A stretch of DNA of 64,000 bases from Flaccisagitta enflata. Its lineage: Eukaryota > Chaetognatha > Sagittoidea > Aphragmophora. The stretch is from NCBI GenBank assembly GCA_965153355.1, contig OZ231127.1:85002001-85066000 (forward strand), written 5' to 3'. Each line of letters opens with the position of its first letter. The first letter of the stretch is position 1. A model generated the notes under the pieces. The model was not told where the DNA came from. It ran no database searches and saw only the letters and a list, made by a program, of their open reading frames with translations. A program made the translations under genes and the position numbers. Shown here piece by piece: positions 13,379-25,994 of this stretch.

Positions 13379-13791
13379 CTACTTGACTAAAAAAAAAAGC
13401 CGCACTTTTAAAATGCAAATTGCCATATTAAATTTCAAAATAACTTATCCAAATCTTACACTATAACAAGGCTCTTGGAAAGATCTTTCATTTGGCTCCA
13501 ATCTGGCTCCAATCTGGCTCCAATCTAGCTTTATTTTTTTAGAAATGGCTTAAGAAAGAGTAGAAACATTGCAAATATCAGTTTGCAAACCCATTGAAAA
13601 AGAGCATTTTTACAAATTAGAAGATTACTTTGACATGCTCTAGCTCCTAAGCTGTTTGAGATACAGATCTGGGATTGGTCTAGAATGAAAGAAAATTTGA
13701 GAATCATTTATATCATTTCAAAAAGAAAGTTAAAATGATTTTTTTTTTCAACCACCTAAAAAAGAGTGCGGCTTTTTTTAAAGTCGAATAG
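13379..13791. mobile_element. MITE with TA target duplication (mariner-like)
   Basis: Inverted ends of about 28 bp: CTACTTGACT...GCCGCACTT at the left and the inverse of CTATTCGACT...GCCGCACTC at the right. Both are flanked by TA (13377-13378 and 13792-13793). The interior includes a motif (GGGATTGGTCTAGAATG) that recurs, some copies reversed, at about 45.17, 45.35 and 57.2 kb. No open frame, 413 bp. Confidence 0.7.
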
Positions 13792-14076
13792 TATAGTCAT
13801 AGATCATATAGTTATATAATCATGTAGTTATAGATCATATACATCCTCAGTTTTTTCGAGAATATTTCATCTTATTTGCTGCAGCTGTCTATACTTACTC
13901 ATCTGGATCAAAGTAGATGGATGGACCAAAAAAAGGACGGACAAGGCCTCTTTTAGAAATACGAGGACGTATCTAAAAATCTTTCAGAGTAAAAGTCTCT
14001 AACATTTCCTCTTCATGATTAATGACTAGTCATGGTATCCATGTGGTTCAATTTTTTTCCTTTCTTTCTTTTAGTA

Positions 14077-14853
14077 CAGGGAATACCGCGCCAACCGGGA
14101 CAAAAGAAAACGACATATTTTCTCTTCTGAAAATGAAAAATTTGATTTGAAAACAGATTCTGGTAGATCTTTTAGACCGATTTTATGTCATCAAGAAAAA
14201 TTATGACTGAATAGTAAACTGAAAGTACACAAAAAGATGGAAAAAAAGCTCGAATTTGACCAATATCTTATAAATTCTTCCAAAAATTAGCGAAATATTT
14301 TTATTGTACACTTTTATTGTTAACTATTGCAACAAAGATTGGATGAAAAGACTTGGATTTGTCTTAAATTGAATGGGGAATCAATATAGTTTCATGAAAA
14401 AGTTTTAAAAACTGATGTCGAGGTTTCTTCGTTGAAATCTTTCACTCAATTGAAGAAAGAAAAATCAAAAATCCAATCTTTTTTTCGTGAAAATCATTAA
14501 AATCTTCAAAAATTATCAAAAGTAGGCAAAATAAATGGCGGAGTATGAAACTACATCGAAATATCTATCATTCAAGACCAATCCCAGCATAGTAGCTCGA
14601 TTGGTCTAGATTTGGCAAGAGAATGAAGATATGTTGTTAAAACATCACAATCACAAATTTTTGCAATTCCGGATATCATTATTTAGATAAGAAGTAATAC
14701 TGCCGCAAAAGTAATGGTCTCACCATGACAGATTTTATAGGTAACAAAATCGGGGCTTAAGCTCTCTCTGGAGCTGTTTTCAGAATTGATCCATCATATC
14801 TAGATGGAGAGATATGTCGTTTTGTTTCGTCCCGGTAGACGGGGTATTCCCTG
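14077..14853. mobile_element. 777-bp MITE with 46-bp inverted ends and TA duplication; absent from the right arm
   Basis: Ends are CAGGGAATACCGCGCC...ACGACATAT and the inverse CAGGGAATACCCCGTC...ACGACATAT, flanked by TA at 14075-14076 and 14854-14855. The ends and TA duplication point to the Tc1/mariner group. The corresponding place in the right arm (about 63775-63795) reads straight through from the flank on one side to the flank on the other, giving an empty site. No open frame inside. Confidence 0.85.
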
Positions 14854-15671
14854 TATTGATGAAAGAACACGAAATTTCAAAGACTAAGTGTCACAGAATA
14901 CAAGTCACTGACAAAGTGCCGCGAGTAAAATGTCTTTGACCTCCCCATAGATCGCAGTCCTCAGTGCAAGCTTGCGTTCACGTTGAAACTGTTCAACAGT
15001 GTCATCTTGAGACATGTTCCCGGTAAATCAGAGTCAGATATAGTGGATCTGGTTTGATATGCTAAACCTGCTCTGCTCACTCAGTTCACGCCATTTTTAA
15101 TCAGGATAAAAGATGAGCTCTTTGGGGCCGCTACCCTGCTCTCACTCCACTTCTTCACTTGATCACTCCAAGCAAGGCATCGGGTACCGCTGACCATGTG
15201 CGATCCTTGGATGAATAGTAAGTCGTATCCCTCAAACACTTTTAAGCTTTCATTTAGAGCAGCGATCCAGCAATCTAGTAAGACACGAGACTTTTCAGTG
15301 ATCATCTATTTCTAAGTTTCACTCATTCGTTTCCAGTCCATTTGCAAATGTTAAACCTGCTCCATGCTCACTCAGTTCACTTAGCTCACTCTCAGTTCAC
15401 GCCATATAATCTGGATAAAAGATGAGACCAGAAATGAAATCGGTGAGCGAAATTGCCAATGTAAACGCGAGCGTGAGGACGAAACAAGATTTCTCTCGTG
15501 AGTCTCTTGTGAAGTTTGAAGGTGGAAGCAGATTGAAAACTCGGAATGACGTCATTTGCAATATGACTCTCATCACACACACACAAAAAAAAAGAAGATG
15601 AGAAAAAGAGAGGATGAAAGAGGCTCATGGTGATGGACTGACGGAGGAATCGGATGATGGATAAGAACTAG

Positions 15672-16190
15672 TCATTCAAGGATCGCACATGGTCAGTGGT
15701 ACCCGATGCCCTGCCTGGAGTGATCAAGTGAAGTAGTGGAAAGAGAGCAGGGCAGCGGCCCCAAAGGGCCGATATCCGGTATGACACAGGGGTGAATTTC
15801 CAGACGTCCTGAGGGGGAATAAATGAGGCTTAAGATGACTGAGTGAGGTTATTACGGGCGACTTTGTCTTTGAGGTCTGGAGGGCAGATTCTAGGCCTGT
15901 AAAGCAAATTTTAGGTCTGAGGAACAGGCTGTTAGCTGAAAGGGCATATTTTAGGCCTGTAGAGCTGATTTTAGGTCTTGAAGGCCCAATAGAGGGTTGA
16001 AAGGGCTAATTCAAGGGCTTTGGGGGCCAAAACCAGGCCCGATAGTGCTGATTTAAGGCCCGGATGATCTTGGGGGGGGGACAAACGTACAAACGGATGG
16101 ATGGATGGACAGAAGGATGGACGGACAGATGTATGGAAATTCTCTGTGTCCTACAAGACATCAGCCCTTTGGGGGTGCTGCCCCAAAAAG
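15672..16190. mobile_element. Family B foldback element (copy in left arm)
   Basis: It has the GTCATTCAAGGATCGCAC start, then GGGCAGCGGCCCC and ACACAGGGGTGAATTTCC, a core of about 30-bp units (AGGGCATATTTTAGGCCTG type), then the inverse end. A near-identical second copy lies at 17317-17848. Confidence 0.65.
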
Positions 16191-16349
16191 GTTAAGAGTG
16201 GATTTTGGGAGGTGAAAATGAGAGGAAATGAAATGGGAAGATGGCAAAGGAAAAGGTAAGGAGCGAACTTTTGAAGGTTAAAGTGAGAAGGAATGCAAAG
16301 GGAAGATGGGTGAAGAAATACTGAAGGTTGAACATGTTGATTATAAATT

Positions 16350-17250
16350 ACGCCCACGAGTTTCAACTGGCACTGTCTATGAGCGTCTATCTGACTGACG
16401 ACTTGTGGTGAAAGAAAGTTGGCCGATTGGAAAATAGGAAGGCGATCGTCTCGTTTATTCCATAAAAATTTCAACAACTGAAGAGAGGGGGAAAAATGAA
16501 AGGGAAAGTGGGCGTTAATTGTGATCAGCAAACGCAAAAGATAACATGAAATCGAGATAGGACACAATAAAGGACAGAAACAGCACATGACAACATGTTC
16601 ATCTTCTTCAGAGCCCATGCCACCTGATAATACCTGCCCCTGCCCCGGCCCATCCCATTAAATTCATCCATATCATCCCTATAGCAAGCTGATCGGACAA
16701 GCGATAAAAACCATACTAAAATCCGGCGATAAAAATGCAAAAGGGCAAAAGACAAAAATAACAGACCGAAAAACAAGATAAAAACAACGTTAATAAAAGC
16801 AGAAACACGTCTATAAAACTTACTTTTAGGCCCACTTTCGTTGGTTTCAACCCACAGTCTGTCGATGTCAAATTAACGTTAATTGTCCGTTCATTAGTTT
16901 ATCTGCAATAAAAAGATGAGAGATTATTGAAATTAGTGAATTCCAAGGGCGCGTTCAAACGATCATAAAAATCAATCAATCACTTTAAGAAGCGATGCCA
17001 TAATTAAATAAAATCAATCAATCCAAAAATTGGATGATACGAAAGACGAGTTACGTATATCTGCCTACGTAGTAAAAACAAATGGCACAAAATCAAGGCG
17101 CAACCATATGGTTACCCATCTAGCGTTCAATATAAAAAATGGCAAGAAACAAAAGACACGGGCATCGAATAGTAGAGAAAGAGAAAAAGCCAAAAGCACG
17201 CAAAAGAGACAGAAGGCACACACACCTAAGAGACGGACAGACATACATTT
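16350..17250. other. Unique AT-rich segment inside the left arm, no gene seen
   Basis: This stretch has no counterpart in the right arm and separates the two copies of the duplicated block. Open frames are short, without splice context or recognisable motifs. I see nothing functional. Confidence 0.5.
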
Positions 17251-17316
17251 CTAACATTGATGGTGATGGTGATGGCGATGGACTGACGGAGGAATAGGAT
17301 GATGGATAAGAACTAG

Positions 17317-17848
17317 TCATCCAAGGATCGCACATGTTCAGTGGTACCCGATGCCCTGCCTGGAGTGATGGAAGTGGAGTGAAGTAGTGGAGTGAAGTAG
17401 TGGAAAGAGAGCAGGGCAGCGGCCCCAAAGGGACGATATTCTGTACGACACAGGGGTGAATTTCCAAACGTCCTGAGGGGGAATAAATGAGGCTTAAGAT
17501 GACTGATTGAGGTTATTACGGGCGACTTTGAGGTCTGGAGGGCAGATTCTAGGCCTGTAAAGCAAATTGGAGGTCTGAGGAACAAGCTTTAAGCTGAAAG
17601 GGCATATTTTAGGCCTGTAGAGCTGATTTTAGGTCTTGAAGGCCAAATAGAGGGTTGAAAGGGCTAATTCAAGGGTTTGGGGGCCAAAACCAGACCCGAT
17701 ACTGCTGATTTTAGGCCCGGATGATCTTGGGGGGGGACAAACGGACAAACGGATGGATGGATGGATGGAAGGATGGACGGATGGATGTATGGAAATTCTC
17801 TGTGTCCTACAAGACATCGGCCCTTGTGGGGCGCTGCCCCAAAAAGGT
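17317..17848. mobile_element. Family B foldback element (duplicate copy)
   Basis: Nearly the same sequence as 15672-16190, including core units and flanks (GATGGACTGACGGAGGAAT before, GGTTAAGAGTGGATTTTGG after). This shows a segmental tandem duplication rather than independent insertion. Confidence 0.7.
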
Positions 17849-18429
17849 TAAGAGTGGATTTTGGAAGGTGAAAATGAGAGGAAATGAAATGGGAAGATGG
17901 CAAAGGAAAAGGTAAGGAGCGAACTTTTGAAGGTTAAAGTGAGAAGGAATGCAAAGGGAAGATGGGTGAAGAAATACTAAAGGTTGAACATGTTGATTTC
18001 TTGAAGTAAAAAAAAACATTTAAAACTTTATTTTGCTTATATTCAAATCATTACCAGGGTTACTGTGGAAAAGTGCCATACGATTTTTTGGCTTAGCATA
18101 AAAAATATCACATGATTTTGCCCCACAAGTCGTTTTTTTTTTCAGTCACGTGCACGCAACTCTTCAACTTGCTCTGTCCGTCCAACCGTCCATTGGTTCA
18201 TCCGTCAATTTCACATTTTTTTTACATTTTCAGCGTTTGTGGGGGGGGGGGGTTCTGCCCAAATGCATGATTAGCTTTTTTCATCAAAGCCCCTGCCCAC
18301 ACGTACGCGACTTGGGAAGCCGAGAATTGGCCTTGTTTGTGTAACAATTTGGTAGTGGACACATATTGCCAGTACATTTGAAATCTGCAATTATCGCTGT
18401 CGATCAATCATACGCAGATTCCTACTATT

Positions 18430-19472
18430 TTTGATGGAGAAATTTTTATGTAACAACTCAAAGGGACCAAAGGTTTATATCTATTATCCTTTATAAAAAA
18501 ATGTAACTGTGTAATCTAAACGAAATTCAAAAATCGTGCTTTTGACTGCCGTTTAGAACACAGGGGAGGAGCATCAAGGCTCATGACCTCTTTTCTAACT
18601 TCTAAAAATGTAAAATGCATGTTTTCAAACTTCTTGGCTTATTACGGGCATTAACCCGCAAGGGGGCAGGGGAGCACAGCGCCCCTCCACAAACACACAA
18701 ACACACACACACACACACACGCACACTGACACACACACTGACACACACACACACCAAATACAAAAAGGACGAGACAAGACAAGTCAAACTCGAAACCTGT
18801 CTGAAGAAAAAGAGAAGAACAGGTTTGCATAGCGTTTTGAATTACCGCGATAGATGCTGAGTCAGCGATACTGTCGATCATGATGAAGTTAGTTATCTAA
18901 TTACGTAAAGGCTTCCAGTTTATTCAAAAACATTAAGTGCTCATGCAAAGTAATTTCCTCTGTTAACTATGTGCAGAATGCAGCACTAAACACTCTGCGC
19001 CATCTTCAGTTTATCTACTCGCGATCCCGGGGCTTCAATCGGCCGTCTGTCCCTTAAAATTAAAATGACTTTAAAATGTTTGGTGTTTCTGCGTATGACA
19101 CATCCTCAAACCACATGTGACAGATTGTGTCTTTCAAGAGAAACATCGCTACCAAGTTACTAACGTCGACTATTCAACTTTGTGGACAAAAGAGACACAA
19201 ATTTGGATGAGAATATTGTTACAGATGCTTTACTTGCTTTGTTCTTCTTTTTCATATCGCTGATTCCAAACAAACAAACAAAAAATGAACTTTGAAGAAA
19301 CAAAAGTGTTGGACTCCGTGCTCAAAAAAAGAGAATAATTACTATCAGCGTTGTCAGTCAGCGGTAAAATGTACTAGAACTAGAACTCTTTTCATAGATT
19401 TCCTTTCTTAAAGAATCAGCGGTAAAATCGACTCGAATTTGAACTCATATCATAGATTTCCTAACTTTAAAA
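18430..19472. other. Spacer before the gene cluster
   Basis: It contains an (AC)n stretch at about 18698-18755. Upstream of the first cluster gene a sequence of the type AGCGGTAAAAT...ATAGATTTCCT occurs twice (about 19360-19400 and 19420-19460), just before the ATG at 19473. Otherwise nothing recognisable. Confidence 0.5.
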
Positions 19473-22400
19473 ATGGCCCTGGCAATTGAAGTTCTCATGA
19501 GGACCATTCCCAAAGGACTCCACTTTGTCATCAGCATCTTGCGAACGAAATTTGCCGACTCATTCGCTCCTCGACTCGATGGCAAAGTCGTTGAAGCGAT
19601 CAAACCACAATTGGACCAAATTCTTTCCGCGCTCAACGACCTCAAGATGAAGGATCAAAAAGTCGCTCAAAATTTGTTCGAAGACGCTCTCAACTCCATG
19701 AAAGTCAAATTTCAACTGTTTTCCTCCAGCTCGGAGGAAGACCTCAAATTCCACACCGATCGAAACGAAAGGCAACTCAACCGCGCTCAAGAGTGGGCAA
19801 TTTCCGCCAACAACGCAGGACTCGGAACAACGGAGAAGTTACACAGCTTCAAATGGATTCTAGCCACGGAATTCCTGACGGTTTGTAAGTACGTGTGTTT
19901 TAGCAGCACCATTGGCCCAGCAGCCCCCTTGACTCTTAAAGGGCCAGAAATAGGAGATAGTCACAGCAGCCCCTTAGCAGCCCCCTATGTTTTTGTTAAG
20001 TAGGGAAAGGATCAGCAGCCCCTTAGACCTCTCAGCAGCCCCCCCCTTAAAAACACTGGGATATACTCAGCAGCCCCCCAGCAGCCCCTATTCTCAACAT
20101 TGCAGTGAAGTCTAGCAGCCCTATCTTACAACTGTGGGGATAGGACCAGCAGCCCCCCAGCAGCCCCCTAATTCAAATACTGGGATAGACTCAGCAGCCC
20201 CCCGGCAGCCTTTATACTCCTCATTGCAGTTAAGACTAGCAGCACTATCTTACAACTCTGGGGATAGGACCAGCAGCCCCCCAGCAGCCCCCAACTAGAA
20301 ACATTGGGATAGACACAGCAGCCCCCCAGCAGCCCCATTATCAGTATGTGCGTTGATTTTGATCTGCAGCCCTTCTACAAATCTGGGGATAGGACTGGCA
20401 GCCCCAGCAGCCCCCCACTACACAAATACGGGGATAGACTCAGCAGCCCCCAGCAGCCTAGACTCAACATTGCAGTGAGTCTAGCCCTATCTAACTGTGA
20501 GATGGGACCAGCAGCCCCAGCAGCCCCCAATTCAAATGGATAAACTCTTAGCCCCCAACTGCCTTTATACTCCTCATTGCAGTTAAGACTAACGGCATTA
20601 TCTGCCTACAACTCTGGGGATAGGACCAGCCCCCCACAGCCTAGCTAAACATTACTGGGATAGACACCTTGGCCCAACATTGTTATCCCAGTATGTGTGT
20701 TGAACATTGCAGTGAAGTCTAGCAGCCCTTCTACAACTCTGGGGATAGGACCAGCAGCCCCAGCAGCCCCACTACAAATACGGGGATAGGCCTCAGCAGC
20801 CCCAACTGGCCCCTAGACTGCTGTTGCAGTGATCCCGCAGCTATACGCTGTGGGGATAGGCCAGCAGCAGCCCCCAGCAGCCCCCAGATTTAAATACTGG
20901 ATGAACTCCTTGTATAGTCCCCAACCTTCTCCTGTTGCAGTTAAGACTAGCAGCATATCTTACAACTCTGGGNNNNNNNNNNAAAGTTGGTCCTCACATC
21001 CCCATCTATCAACTCGACGATGGAACCATCACTGCCGAACCTCCTTTTCGACGCGGCTTTGTTTGCTTAGGTGAGTTTGGGGTTTCGCTTCAATGTGGAT
21101 GTTTTGGATCCTATTTTCGTGACGATCACCTTTTATCAACTTTTTACATATCAAAACAATAGCCACTAGGTAAGTCACTTTATCTAAATTGTAGATCATT
21201 TGCAGCTTTGGAAGCTGATATGTTAACTGGTTTCGTAGAAAAATAACAAAGTTACTTTTTTCTCTTATTTTCCCTTGTCGTTTTACAGAAAGACGAATTA
21301 TTCGCACGAGGGATCGCTTTGTCAACAGGGTTCTCCAGAACATCGCCGCTAATTTTCCGGTTGCCGCCACGAATGCTCGCGAGAACAGCATCTCCCAGGG
21401 GGACGAATCAAATTCTTCCTCGATTATAACGACCACGTCCATTAACTCATTGCGTTCTTCGGACTCCACCAGACCGAAATCCACCACCCCTACAGACGAC
21501 ATTGAAGGCCACGACTTAGATGAATCCCAACACATCGATGCAACTACTTCACATCATGTAAAATTATCGCCGCAACTTAGAGTCGACAATGTTGAACTTG
21601 CCGCCGTCGAGGAGGGACATTTGCCACTCAATCCTGGGTCAGTTGGGGGCCTACCACTTGTGGTAAATAATACATCTTCGGTCGCTAGTCCCGACATCGT
21701 CCAGCAGTCTCCTCTACGGGTCGTTTCCCAAGATCATCAACATCTGCATTCTCAAGACCCTCCAGAGATACCTCTGGTTGAATCGGTGTGCGGCGGCGAG
21801 CAGAATTTTATGCCTACTTCTCCTCCGGGTACCTCTCATTCGCTGCCGATACCTCCACTTGCGTCAACGGAAGCGAACGCGTTACCCACAGCGCAGGCGC
21901 AGGCTGCGCAGGCGTTAATGTCCATGAGGGATTCGCCGGGTCCAAGTACGCCTGTAAGGCGAGCTTCTTCCGAAACCATCGGTCTAGGTATGTAAATATT
22001 TACCCTGTTTGTGTTTGTTTCATATATTGTTACACAATACACACATACACCAAGCCTGAATACAAACAATCGCTAAAAAAATGCTAGAGTAAAATATATA
22101 GGCCTGAATAAAACTATAGTAACTGTAATTAGAATAGTTAGATCTTACAAGTTTTTTTAAGCGCCGCACAACAGCAACGTACACCTGATTATAATTGTTA
22201 GATCCTGCCGGAATGTTTAAGATTTTTTTAAAGTATATGGCCCTAAACAGACGCGAAATGTTCATTTTTTCCCGCGTAAAACTGCAAACAAATTTTAGAG
22301 ACAGGGTTTTCTGAAGTATAATGATACACGCATAGACCAAGTCTGAATATAAACACTCGCGAAAAACAAGGCTCGAGCACAATATATTTTTAGATCCCCG

Positions 22401-23843
22401 GCGAAGTTTTTCTTAGGCCTGAGTGAAACCATATATAATATATATAATATATAATATAATATAATTTAATAATATATAACATATAATATAACATAATATA
22501 TAAAATATTATAATAGTTAAATCTTAAGATTTTTTTGTACTGACGCACAACATCAACGTACACCTGATTATAATAGTTAGATCCGGCCGGAATGTGTTTA
22601 ATTTTTTTCAAGTATATGGCCCTAAACAGACGCAAAATGTTCATTTTTTCCCGCGTAAAACTGCAAACAAATTTTAGAGACAGGGTTTCCTAAAGTATAA
22701 TGATACACGCATAGACCAAGTCTGAATATAAACACTCGTGAAAAACAAGGCTCGAGCACAATATATTTTTAGATCCCTGGCGAAGTTTTTCTTAGGCCTG
22801 AGTGAAACCATATATATAATATATAATATAATATAATTTAATAATATATAATATATAATATAACATAATATATATAATATTATAATAGTTAAATAGTTAA
22901 ATCTTAAGATTTTTTTTTACTGACGCACAAAATCAATGTACACCTGATTATAATTGTTAGATCCGGCCGGAATGTTTTAAATTTTTTTAAAGTATATGGC
23001 CCTAAACAGACGCGAAATGTTCATTTTTTCCTGCGTAAAACTGCAAACAAATTTTAGAGACAGGGTTTTCCTAAAGTATAATGATACACGCATAGACCAA
23101 GTCTGAATATAAACACTCCTGAAAAACAATGCTCGAGCACAATATATTTTTAGATCCCCGTATAAGTTTTTCTTAGGCCTGAGTGAAACCATATATATAA
23201 TATATAATATAATATAATTTAATAATATATAATATATAATATAACATAATATATATAATATTATAATAGTTAAATAGTTAGATCTTAAGATTTTTTTTAC
23301 TGACGCACAACATCAACGTACACCTGATTATAATTGTTAGATCCGGCCGGAACGTTATTTTTATATTACACCAACCAAACGGCAACCTGTCGCTTGCTGA
23401 TTCTCCCATTGCATAATTTCTTTTTCCCAGGGACATCCAATATCAACGACAGTGATGATGTGGGACAGTCGACACCGTCGCGTTCTCGTAACTCCAGTGA
23501 GATGGACGATGAAGAAGAGGATACGTCAGCGTCGGATGTCAACATGTCCGCCACAGCCGATAATCGCAAATCGTCCACTGCAGTCGGCAAGAGGAGGAAA
23601 ACGACGGCGTCCGCGCCAACAAGGGTTCAACCCGGCCGAGGCCGAGGCCGACCACCGAAACACCCTCAGAGTCCTGGCGATGTGGCGTCGCAGCAAACTG
23701 TAAAAACGCCCAATAAAGACAAGCAAAAAAAGTTGACCAAAAAGCAACTCGAAACGCAATACATGAGGGAATACATGTCGTGTGGTGAAGTGGGCTCCGT
23801 GGGGTCCCAAAGACTGGACGGCAGCAACGTCCGTGTTTGGTAA
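19473..23843 (+). CDS. AT-hook protein of unknown function, 4 exons
   Basis: Exons: 19473-19884, 20987-21070, 21289-21987, 23431-23843, joined in phase 1 throughout; 535 residues. Exon 1 is helical (KFADSFAPRLDGKVVEAI, AQEWAISANNAGLGTTEKLH). It loosely resembles an unnamed family common in corals and lancelets; this is a weak impression. Exon 3 is Ser/Thr/Pro-rich and disordered. Exon 4 is acidic, then has KRRK and the AT-hook core GRGRGRPPKHP, which in known proteins binds the minor groove of AT-rich DNA. That fits the AT-rich arrays in this cluster, but the link is inference. The stop follows immediately after a possible splice donor (TTTG|GTAAGT at 23839/23840), so a further exon is possible. 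The exon 2 acceptor abuts the assembly gap, leaving that boundary less certain. Confidence 0.65.
19905..20972 (+). repeat. CAGCAGCCCC minisatellite in intron 1 of the AT-hook gene
   Basis: Degenerate CAGCAGCCCCC units alternate with GGGGATAGGACCAGC and CATTGCAGTTAAGACTAG, giving a higher-order unit of roughly 120-130 bp. Copies become more degraded towards 20.9 kb, where the array runs into the gap. The repeat contains many CAG trinucleotides that could act as decoy splice acceptors. Confidence 0.85.
20973..20982. other. Assembly gap (10 N)
   Basis: Ten N bases at the edge of the minisatellite, four bases before exon 2 of the AT-hook gene. The true gap length is unknown, and the polypyrimidine tract of the acceptor is missing. 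Confidence 0.99.
22130..23360. repeat. About 380-bp tandem repeat, roughly three units, in intron 3 of the AT-hook gene
   Basis: The marker ACACCTGATTATAAT occurs at 22181, 22560, 22940 and 23320, a spacing of 379-380 bp. Each unit carries GTTAGATCCGGCCGGAA, CCTAAACAGACGCGAAATG, an ATATAATATA-rich block and GTTAAATCTTAAGATTTTTTT. Parts of the unit (TTAGATCCCCGGC, GTTAGATCTTAC) recur at 42.08-42.16 kb between exons of a RING gene and at 29.99 kb, linking the two ends of the cluster. Confidence 0.85.
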
Positions 23844-23944
23844 GTCGTCGTTGTCGCACCTTTCGTTTATGCCGGCGTTATCGAATGCCAGGCCAAACCG
23901 TTCCAGTTGCCTTGCCGTCGTCCATTGCACCCAAGATTTGACGG

Positions 23945-24236
23945 TAGGGTGTATAGTTGCACGACCTTTTGATTTTCCCCTGGTCCTTTGTTTTTCTCCA
24001 CGGGGTCAAACTACATTTGATTTTCTTCCCCATATACTTTCTATATAGTAATATTTTGGTTTAAATAGTATGAAATAGTATTGTGGTGATTAAATATTAC
24101 ATTTTAGTACTGCCAAAAGTGTAATATCTTCTATATTTTCCTGTTTTTGGTTTTTCTACCCTTTGATTTTCTTCCCCATTTCAAATCCTTGATTTTATTC
24201 TCTTCTGCCGGGGAATATGCAACTATAACAGGCCTG
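23945..24236. mobile_element. hAT-like MITE, reverse-oriented relative of 54420-54712
   Basis: It ends in ACAGGCCTG at the right; the left end reads TAGGGTGTATAG. The body (CTTTTGGCAGTACT, TATTTAAACC, CTTTGATTTTCTTCCCC read on either strand) matches the element at 54.4 kb in inverse orientation. No clean 8-bp target duplication is seen here. Confidence 0.65.
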
Positions 24237-24381
24237 TTGATTTGTCATTCTTTTTCCTTATTTTATCGGACGTTTCCCTTTATTGTGATGATTATGCAGA
24301 AATTGTGTTCATTGCCAGGGTTTAGCTAGAAAAAAAAACATTTTTCTTTTAACGTTCTAATGCATACACATAAAAACCAAG

Positions 24382-24495
24382 ATGAGAATTGTGATCAACG
24401 TGCCTGGAAGGAGGATCGTGGTCGAGCTGACTGAGTTGGAATTAGCCATCATCTCAGCTAGTATTCTATCAGCGACCCTGGTATTCAAAGACTAG
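24382..24495 (+). CDS. Possible 37-residue small open frame
   Basis: ATG in the context AAGATGA opens a 37-codon frame rich in Ile, Val and Leu with a hydrophobic second half. It sits between the AT-hook gene and a possible 5' non-coding exon (donor GT|GTAAGT at 24660) of the next gene. No homologue is recognised and it may be chance. Confidence 0.15.
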   Translation: MRIVINVPGRRIVVELTELELAIISASILSATLVFKD

Positions 24496-24884
24496 TTGAA
24501 AGGTTAGCATGTTGGAAATTTTTTGTTGACATATCATATTTGCCTTAATGTTTGTTGCAAGATTAATATAAGGGAAACGTCTGTTTCTGTAGAGTTTTTA
24601 AAGAAGTGAAAGCAGAACACAGAAACAAGATTAAAGTCTCGCTCCGGATGCGGCGTTGTGTAAGTCTGCATTTGTTTCGTTTACATTTTTGTTACGTTTT
24701 GGTTAATGAACCAATTTTTTTTTTTTATCCAATGGCCTTGCTTATAGATTAAAATGGTTTCTTCCCTGAGTTAGTGTTTATGATCTAACCGGCTATAACT
24801 TTTTATCTTTAGTACATTGAGCAATTTAGGAACTTTTAAATTTCCTTTACTTGTTGATAGCAATTTGGCATCTATCGTTTTTTT

Positions 24885-25795
24885 ATAAAACATTCTTAGT
24901 ACATCATCATTTGCTAAAGGATCCTTTCACAAATTGGTGAAAAGCTTCACACAAGGAAAAAATTTTTAATGAGAAACGGCCGTCCTATCTGTTTGCTTGT
25001 CCATAATGGGTGGAGTTATGTTCTTTTGCTGTTTTTTGGGGATCATATTGTCCAGTTGGTCTTTTTGTGGCTTTGATGAATATACCATTTTTATACATTC
25101 AAGTGCAACATTGCACCTGTGCACATCTTTATTTTTTTTTCGATATCAACTTTAAAGTATGCGCGTTTTTCCCATGTTAACCACGGAATTTAAAACGTTG
25201 AAACAGAGTCGATGAATAACAATGATCGTCGTCCAAGTTAAATAATAACGTAGATGTGGTAGCATTCATGTTAAGAAATTAAATCTTCAATAGAGGTATA
25301 ACAAATCGAGAAAAATTGTGGAGGTTTATGCTTGTCCACGGAATTTGCATTACTTAACTTCGATATAAGAAATGGAAAAAATTTGCAATACTCTCCATGT
25401 GACCATGACAGCATGAGCCCGGAGAGCTCTTTTTTTTATAGATTATCTCCTGTTATCCTGAACAAGCTGTGTGTACTGCTTTGCGGGTTTTTCTGTTATG
25501 TTTGGTAAATCAATTGATACCACATGTTCAGAGTAAATCAGTGTCAGAGGAAACAGTTGTTCCGGTGTCCGTTGGTTTGTACCCTGGAGTATAACTATTA
25601 GATAACAAAACTTGTACGTGTTGCTTTGCACGTATAACGACCCAAGAGGTTGGACCTCCTGAGACGCAATTGCTCAAAGTATAAAATGCTCATCTGGTTG
25701 GAGATTAAGTTGTTGGAAGACCTGGGAACTTTTTTCAGAATTATACATTCCTGGGGTAGTTGGTTTTTTATTGAATTCCTTCTATGGAAACATCC
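24885..25795 (-). pseudogene. Inverted, decayed partial copy of the transposase-like gene
   Basis: The reverse complement matches the middle and 3' part of the intact gene at 25995-28772. 25440-25790 corresponds to about 27050-27415 (for example GGTACAAACCAACG, CTGATTTACTCTGAAC), and 24885-25090 to about 28105-28340 (for example CTTGTGTGAAGCTTTTCACC). The part between is largely deleted. A 62-codon piece of frame survives at 25443-25631, but the copy lacks most of the protein and cannot be functional. It lies head-to-head with the intact gene, about 200 bp upstream of its ATG. Confidence 0.85.
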
Positions 25796-25994
25796 AACTT
25801 GAGAAATGTCAGTTTACATGTCTGTTACAGTCTATCTTGTCAAAACTGGAATATCACTGTATCGGGATTATTAGTGGTAGCAAAATTAGCTTCAATTAGA
25901 ATAGCGGGAGTAGACCAGAATGTGACTTATACTGCCATCGTGACAACTATAACAATTATATCTGACTTACAGAATTCCCTTGCCCAGTTTCATA

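Larger units (their letters stand above)
13851..18423. repeat. Left arm of a giant inverted repeat
   Basis: Reading this arm inward reproduces the reverse complement of 62138-64000. Matching blocks: the CTCATCTGGATC and GAGGACGTATCTAAA region (13.9-14.0 kb), the TGTCACAGAATACAAGTC block (14.9 kb), 15.06-15.66 kb, a GGTTAAGAGTGGATTTTGG block (16.19 and again 17.85 kb), and 18.0-18.42 kb. This arm is longer than the right one because it carries a MITE at 14077-14853, two family B elements and a partial tandem duplication (15.64-16.34 copied at 17.28-17.99 kb). Homology runs to the window edge in the other arm, so the outer boundary is unknown. Confidence 0.8.

Noticed and set aside
15081-15628. 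Minus-strand frames conserved in both inverted-repeat arms
   Set aside because: Conservation follows from the arms being copies. Part of the frame lies in a family B end, and no start, splice or domain context supports a protein.
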